64,000 nucleotides of DNA from Eucalyptus grandis. Lineage: Eukaryota; Streptophyta; Magnoliopsida; Myrtales; Myrtaceae. This document shows, piece after piece, positions 59,240 to 64,000 of this stretch. Made by a program: the position numbers and the translations under genes. The notes under the pieces are model-generated. The model saw only the letters and a program-made list of their open reading frames with translations, made no database searches and had not been told where the DNA came from. Where the stretch lies: positions 7,316,001 through 7,380,000 of the forward strand of contig NC_052613.1 of the NCBI RefSeq assembly GCF_016545825.1, in the 5' to 3' direction. The stretch's first letter is position 1. Each line of letters starts with the position of its first letter.

Positions 59240-59960
59240 TCAAAAGTTCATGTGTTGGGAGCTCGATTGGCCCTGAGGCCGAGAAGTAGTAGGATCAAAC
59301 ACATTCTGAACACCAGTAGTTGCTTCAGCAGTTTGAGAGGTATCAACAGCAACAGGTCTAACCGTAGCTATATTGCATTTATGACCAAATATTCCACACC
59401 CTACACACACCATTGGTTTCCATTTATATTCCACATCAACCATACAAGATTGGCCTTCATAAACCAACTCAACACACTCATAATGAGGTTGGTTGGCTGT
59501 GATCTCTACACATACTCTAGTATAGGTAAGCATGTGCATATGTTCTGTTCTTGAGTCGACATATAATGGTTTCCCGACACCACTAGCAACTTTGCTTATT
59601 GATTGTGCAAACCAGAATGCAGTAGGGAGATTTATGAGTCTAACCCATACAAGTACAGTGAGGTGAGCATCTTTCCTCAATTCCAAGACCGGTCTCCATT
59701 GTTGAAGAACTAAGGGAATATTGGAGACGGTAATAGGCCCTCTTTCCAGCACCTTCATTCGAAATTCCCTGTCTAGGATATGAAAGAAAAACAAGCCATT
59801 TCCATTAACCATGACTCTCACCAAGTTGATACCCCAAGCCTTTTTAAAAGCTGCTTAAGTAACTACAAACGATATCCTCCTACCTATGTAGTATCTCACT
59901 AGACACTCCTGCAGTTTTGGATCTACAGCTCGGATGTCGTCCTCTGTCATTCCAACAACC
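59240..59960 (-). pseudogene. LINE ORF1 remnant (DUF4283 and CCHC zinc knuckle)
   Basis: The domain starts with DPKLQECLVRYYIGRRISFVV, broken by a TAA before AAFKKAWGI. It continues with VRVMVNGNGLFFFHI, RGPITVSNIPLVLQQW and VWVRLINLPTAFW, and closes with a CVGCGIFGHKC knuckle. ORF1 proteins bind the element RNA. Upstream, 60126-60593 holds more of the ORF1 N-terminus in other frames. Downstream, 58571-59071 is the low-complexity linker to ORF2. Confidence 0.85.
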
Positions 59961-60938
59961 GGTCGGTTACTGATGCGGGTTAAAAGAAAGTAATTAAGGT
60001 CGTATCCCTTTGAGGCTACTTTAGCTACAACCACATTCGCCCAAGAGCGAAGATTCGAGCTCCTTGAGAAGGCTCGCTGGGGCTATTTGGAGGATGATCT
60101 TCCTCTGCTCCTACCTCTACGTCCATCAAAGCAGAAAGAACGAGCACAAACAATAGGTTCCTCCAGCAAAACAGGGGGCTTGGTTTTCACCACCAATGTT
60201 CTCATTCACAATAGCATTTGACAGAGAGTAATTGTCACTTCTTGTTCGCAACCCAACAGGACGAAGAGTAGAACACAACCTGTCAGTTGCAGTTGAGGAG
60301 CTTGTGTTCGGGGGCGTGCGCCCCTTATCGTTTAAAAGAAACCCATCAACCGAAGAACGGCCCTGATATTGGGGACTTGGAGTAGAAGCACTTGGGCCTT
60401 CATCTAAACCATGGGCCTTAGCCAGAGCCGAGGTCATCGCAGCAACAGAACAGACGAACAGCAACAGAATCGGGAAAAAAACCCTAACCGATCTCCTCCA
60501 TAGCCGGTCTGAAAAGGAAACGTACCAGGGAAAAGCTTCGGAGGGTTTGAAGAGGGGTCCAAGGTGCCTCTCGCTACCAAATGGCAGCCTCAACTACCGG
60601 TTTGAACGCCTGAAATCAAACGAGGAAGAAGTCACGAGAACAGAAGCTCGGTCGCCCGCAAAGAGAACCCACGTGCCTGGGACAACACCTTGAGAGCGCG
60701 ATCGAACACGGCGATGGCGACGGCGATTAGAAACGGAACCGGTGGCGGCCGAAGAGACTTCGCCGCAGGTGGCGACGCGGGGCTCACCGGTGCCGCTGGG
60801 GTGGGGGGCATCTGTCGCCCTACTCTTGAGGCGGGTTTTAGTGTTTGAGAAGAAGTCGCCTCGAAGCAAATGGAGTTGCGTCTGAGTCCCGAAAGGCAAC
60901 GCAATCTTGAGGATCACCTTCCCATGTGTGAGGATCTT

Positions 60939-61440
60939 TACTCATGTAAACTATTGGATTTAGGCAATGCCTTGTTGGAATCAATATTTGTATATTGAAA
61001 TTTTGAACTATAGTTCTCAGTAATAATTTTTTGTGAATTTTAATGTCTGGTATGACAAGTATTGCGAAAAAAAAAAAAAAGCTTAAGGGATCTTGTCGGC
61101 CAAAGTAATTTTTAGTGATTTCATTGGGACTAAGTTTTTACTCTTTAAAAAAATGTAGTGTGGCTGGTTGATCAGTCTTCTAATCCTGACATAGACATCG
61201 GGTTAGGGTTGGAAATTTCTAACTATCAAAATGGTGCATGCATGTCAAACCTTTGCTGTTATCATGCATTTAGTTCATAGTATGCTTTTGAAGCACCTAG
61301 TAAATGTTAGGGAAATCATTTATAATATTTTGAAGATGATAAAATAAATCAAAGGCTACTAACGTGTTTAATGATTGAGTAATAGATTATGCAGATGATA
61401 AAACATGTAAAATATATTGTCGAAGTCTATACTTGAAAAA
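60939..61440. other. AT-rich spacer
   Basis: Spacer after the LINE with a poly-A run near 61067-61080. I recognise no gene or element. Confidence 0.4.
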
Positions 61441-61452
61441 ACCATAAGATAG

Positions 61453-61550
61453 ACTCTACATTGAAGCTAAGCTTATTCAGACTGTATCTAGACCTCAATA
61501 AACTCTATATTGAAGCTGAGCTTATTCAGACTGTATCCAGACCTCAAGGC
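61453..61550 (+). repeat. 49-bp tandem repeat, two copies
   Basis: ACTCTACATTGAAGCTAAGC begins at 61453 and ACTCTATATTGAAGCTGAGC at 61502. The units share CTTATTCAGACTGTATC and AGACCTCAA. Confidence 0.88.
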
Positions 61551-61610
61551 TAAGTATGCTCAGAAGCATAATGTGTTTAAACTTACGTCCAGATTGTAAA
61601 GTCTATTTTA

Positions 61611-61745
61611 GACGGAAGATACTCAGACTTTATTTCAGACGGAAGACACTCGGACTCTACTTCAGACGGAAGACACTCAGACTTTACTTTTGACAGAACA
61701 CACTCAGACTTTACTTCCGACAGAACACACTCAGACTTTACATAC
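61611..61745 (+). repeat. 27-bp minisatellite, five copies
   Basis: Units start at 61611, 61638, 61665, 61692 and 61719, exactly 27 bases apart. Each reads GACGGAAGACACTCAGACTT or the variant GACAGAACACACTCAGACTT, followed by a short TTAC tail. The CAGACT word links it to the 49-bp repeat just upstream. Confidence 0.92.
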
Positions 61746-62029
61746 AGAACGATACGAGTCTAAAATGTGATAAGGTCCAAAACAAGACACATGTTCAAAA
61801 TGAGACAATTTGATAGAACTTAACGCTAGCCCCAAACATATAACGACTAGTGATCTGATTTTGATTCTACATCAAGATAGATTTAATTGACTCAATTTAA
61901 TTAATTGACAATTAGATCTTGAAAACATTAACTTTCTAAATGAATAAGCTCTACTTATGAAAACTAAAATTTTGTTTGTATTGACGATCATAATCAACTT
62001 GAGATTATGCTTTTGTCACTCAATGGTAG

Positions 62030-62170
62030 AGTTGGCAAAATAGGTCATAAACCCATATTATGACCCATTTTAACTAAAAATGGGTCATATATAAGTTGAG
62101 TGAAAATTAAATATGGGTTACAAATGGGTCAAGTGAAAGCTAAATATGAATCTGAATGGGTTATTAAGAA
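62030..62170. repeat. ATGGGTCA-rich repeat fragment
   Basis: GTTGGCAAAATAGGTCATAA, AAATGGGTCATAT and ACAAATGGGTCAAG words resemble the subterminal repeats of plant hAT-like elements. The ends are not resolved. Confidence 0.35.
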
Positions 62171-62951
62171 GCCCACTTTGAACCCATGGCCTTCACTCTT
62201 TTGAACTTAACCAAGAAGAATGAAGGATTTTATAGAGGTTTTTGTTTATATAAATGGAGTGGAAGAGGTAGCCATGACAAAGTGCACATTGGGACTTTCA
62301 GGAGGGCAAGGATCCGATCCAATTCCAAAACCACATGGTCTGATTAGGGATGTTGAGGATTTTGTTCACATAGAGCTTTGGACTAGCCCCGTGGCATAGA
62401 TGCCAAGGAGGCTATGGACAGTCAGAGCTTAGCGGCAATTTGATAGCCATCGTGGAACTAATGGAGAGAGAAAAGAAAGGAGGAAGCTGGACAAATCTCC
62501 GATCGAGGATGGACAAAGATATTATCATCTTTGCTATGGATGATTACACAAATGACCTATAAACTTCATCCTAATTTGCAGTGTCATCTCCAAATTTTTA
62601 ATTTATTTAATGTAGCCTATGAACTTTTGAGCATTTAACAAAAATTCATATATTACTTTAAACGAATTAAAAGTTCAAAAATCACAATATTAACATTAGA
62701 TATATATTTTTTTGTATCCCATAGATTAAATTAAATATGTACAAAAAGTTTGAGAATCATATTGAACAAATAAAAAATGCAAGAACATCATACTATGCAT
62801 TGGGTTAAAGTTCAAACAATCAAAATTTTAGGAACAATATTACACATTGGAGTCAAAGTCCGAGAATCACTCGTGTCATCTTCCTTTTCAATACCAGAGA
62901 CCGTGATGGGCTTAAAAAAACCAAATGACCGATCGAACAAGACATGAACAA

Positions 62952-63215
62952 GGCCCACTGAACAAGAGCTTTGGGCCCTAACCAACACGAGGCCCATGGA
63001 ACTAGATATTTGGGCCCTAACCAACACTAGGCCCATTGAACAAGATCTTTGGGCTAGGCCATCTAACGAGATCTTTGGGCCCTCACTAACACAAGGCCCA
63101 TCGAACGAGATATTTGGGCCCTCACCACACAAGGCCCATCGAACGAGATCTCTGGGCTCCCACCATACAAGGCCCATCGAACGAGATCTCTGGGCTCCCA
63201 CCATACAAGGCCCGT
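62952..63215 (+). repeat. 38/39-bp tandem array rich in GGCCCA, eight units
   Basis: Units begin with GGCC(CA) at 62952, 62991, 63030, 63057, 63095, 63133, 63171 and 63209. The spacing is 38 or 39 except for one unit shortened to 27. A typical unit is GGCCCATCGAACGAGATCT, then TTGGGCCC or CTGGGCTCCC, and CACAA. Open frames across the array on both strands arise because its length cycles through all three frames; they are not proteins. Confidence 0.9.
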
Positions 63216-63579
63216 TTCCCTCGGCCCGAGTGAAGCCCGCTTTTCTAGGGAAGCTCTTTTCCGTTCCTCCTCTTTTGGGAGGAGAGCGGCCAAAAAGCTC
63301 CCGCCAGCTCACCCCGACAGTCGCAACTCCCGATGAAGCCAAGATTTTCCTCCCTTGATAAAGTGCTCAAAATCGAAAAAAAAATAAAATAAAAAATAAA
63401 AAGAAAGTGCTCAAAATTCGAATTTGGATTTTTAAAAAAACGAAAGGGAAAACGGTAAAAAAAAAGAAAACAAAAAAGCAGAAAACAGAGAGTACAAGAC
63501 AAAAAGAAGAGCAGTACTCCACCGCTCCCATCCCCCTCCACCACCGCCCTCCTCCTCCTCCTCCCTTCTCCTCCACCAT

Positions 63580-63604
63580 CTCTCTCTCTCTCTCTCTCTC
63601 TCTC
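63580..63604 (+). repeat. (TC)n microsatellite in a probable 5' UTR
   Basis: About twelve TC units after a CCT-rich run (63535-63575), 73 bases before the next start codon. Pyrimidine-rich leaders of this kind are common in plant genes. Confidence 0.85.
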
Positions 63605-63677
63605 AAGCTTGAAGCTGCGAAAGAGCGGAACTTCCGACGCCCGTCTCTGCATTCTCTCGAAGCTGCCGGCGGCTGAC

Positions 63678-64000
63678 ATGGCGCTCCTCCTGTTCGCGGT
63701 CCTCCTGCTCGCCGTCACCGGCCACTCCAGTAAGCACCCTCTTCTCTTCCTCTGCTGTCTTCTCTGTTTCCTTCTTGTTCTCCGCACCCGGAAGAGAAAG
63801 CTTCCCTCGCTTTCGAAGATCTGAACTTTCTTTATCTTGCACCACCACCAACGTTTTTCTTCTTGGCTTCTCGTGCATTTTCTCCTCTCCCGTTTCTCCT
63901 TTCCGAACCTCCCCTCGTTCTTGCTCCTGAAGCTCTGTCTGTACCAACGAGACCCGGAAGTTGGTCCTGTGTAGCAATGTCCAGTTCTTGGATGTTCTCG
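63678..64000 (+). CDS. First exon of a secreted or membrane protein gene (3' partial)
   Basis: ATG at 63678-63680 in the context GGCTGACATGG starts MALLLFAVLLLAVTGHS, a clear signal peptide. Exon 1 then ends at 63729 before a strong donor, GTAAGC, leaving phase 1. The remaining 270 bases look like intron. Too little is present to name the protein. An upstream in-frame ATG at 63609 exists, but the long CT-rich leader and the signal peptide favour 63678. Confidence 0.5.

Larger units (their letters stand above)
54588..60924 (-). mobile_element. Full-length, inactive LINE (plant L1-type)
   Basis: A 6337-bp non-LTR retrotransposon lies on the minus strand, with a short A tail (T run near 54591-54599) and a 14-bp target duplication TGTGTGAGGATCTT at 54574-54587 and 60925-60938. 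ORF1 (DUF4283 plus CCHC knuckle), an apurinic-type endonuclease, a reverse transcriptase and a zf-RVT region follow in the normal order. All are interrupted by stops and frameshifts. Complete ends show an insertion of full length rather than the usual 5'-truncated copy. Confidence 0.93.

Noticed and set aside
62812..63358. Repetitive open frames on both strands over the 38-bp array
   Set aside because: A 38-bp unit cycles through all frames, so repeated peptides appear on both strands without selection. No start context or intron structure supports a gene.
1..64000. CRISPR arrays, operons or bacterial-type systems
   Set aside because: All protein-coding genes have spliceosomal introns and plant families. 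None of the tandem repeats has the repeat-spacer form.

Overview
The window is nuclear DNA from a flowering plant, very probably a woody eudicot. Genes have many GT-AG introns, intergenic DNA is AT-rich, GC-rich cytochrome P450 exons stand out sharply, and plant-type LTR, TRIM, LINE, SINE and hAT-like elements fill the spaces. A Myrtales-like source is possible, but nothing here proves it.

Layout: bases 1-1231 hold the 3' end of an LTR retrotransposon: a Gag-protease frame followed directly by its polypurine tract and 3' LTR. Bases 2004-23846 are a tandem cluster of flavonoid 3'-hydroxylase (F3'H, CYP75B) genes, all on the + strand. It contains a wrecked copy (2004-3372), an intact three-exon gene (5331-10819), and a second three-exon copy (21201-23846) that is complete except for one missing base in exon 1. 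Between the two large copies lie a decayed Ty1/copia element (about 10955-12085) and a six-exon cytosolic HSP101/ClpB gene (13906-17034). The HSP101 frame is cut by an amber codon just before a still-conserved acidic tail. Downstream of HSP101 is a roughly 1.2 kb direct duplication; its second copy carries a tRNA-derived SINE, while the first copy preserves the empty site.

Bases 24326-26012 are a hAT-like element with perfect 12-bp terminal inverted repeats and an 8-bp target duplication. Bases 27545-53415 (- strand) hold one very large gene, reconstructed here as 49 in-frame coding exons (2093 aa). It encodes an ASCC3/Slh1-type tandem-cassette DExH helicase (Arabidopsis DExH14 type). Its introns contain two TRIM retrotransposons of one family and two GC-AG splice pairs. 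Bases 54588-60924 are a full-length but dead LINE on the - strand, bounded by a 14-bp target duplication. The last 3 kb hold minisatellites, a 38-bp array rich in GGCCCA, and the first exon of a gene for a secreted or membrane protein that runs off the window.

Functionally, the F3'H genes belong to the flavonoid pathway, HSP101 to cytosolic disaggregation after heat, and the helicase to ribosome-collision or RNA surveillance. They are neighbours rather than a pathway. I found no convincing novel multi-gene system. The most informative signals are the single-base lesions in otherwise well-kept genes, the element-driven amplification of F3'H flanks and introns, and several mobile elements whose insertion boundaries can be read exactly.
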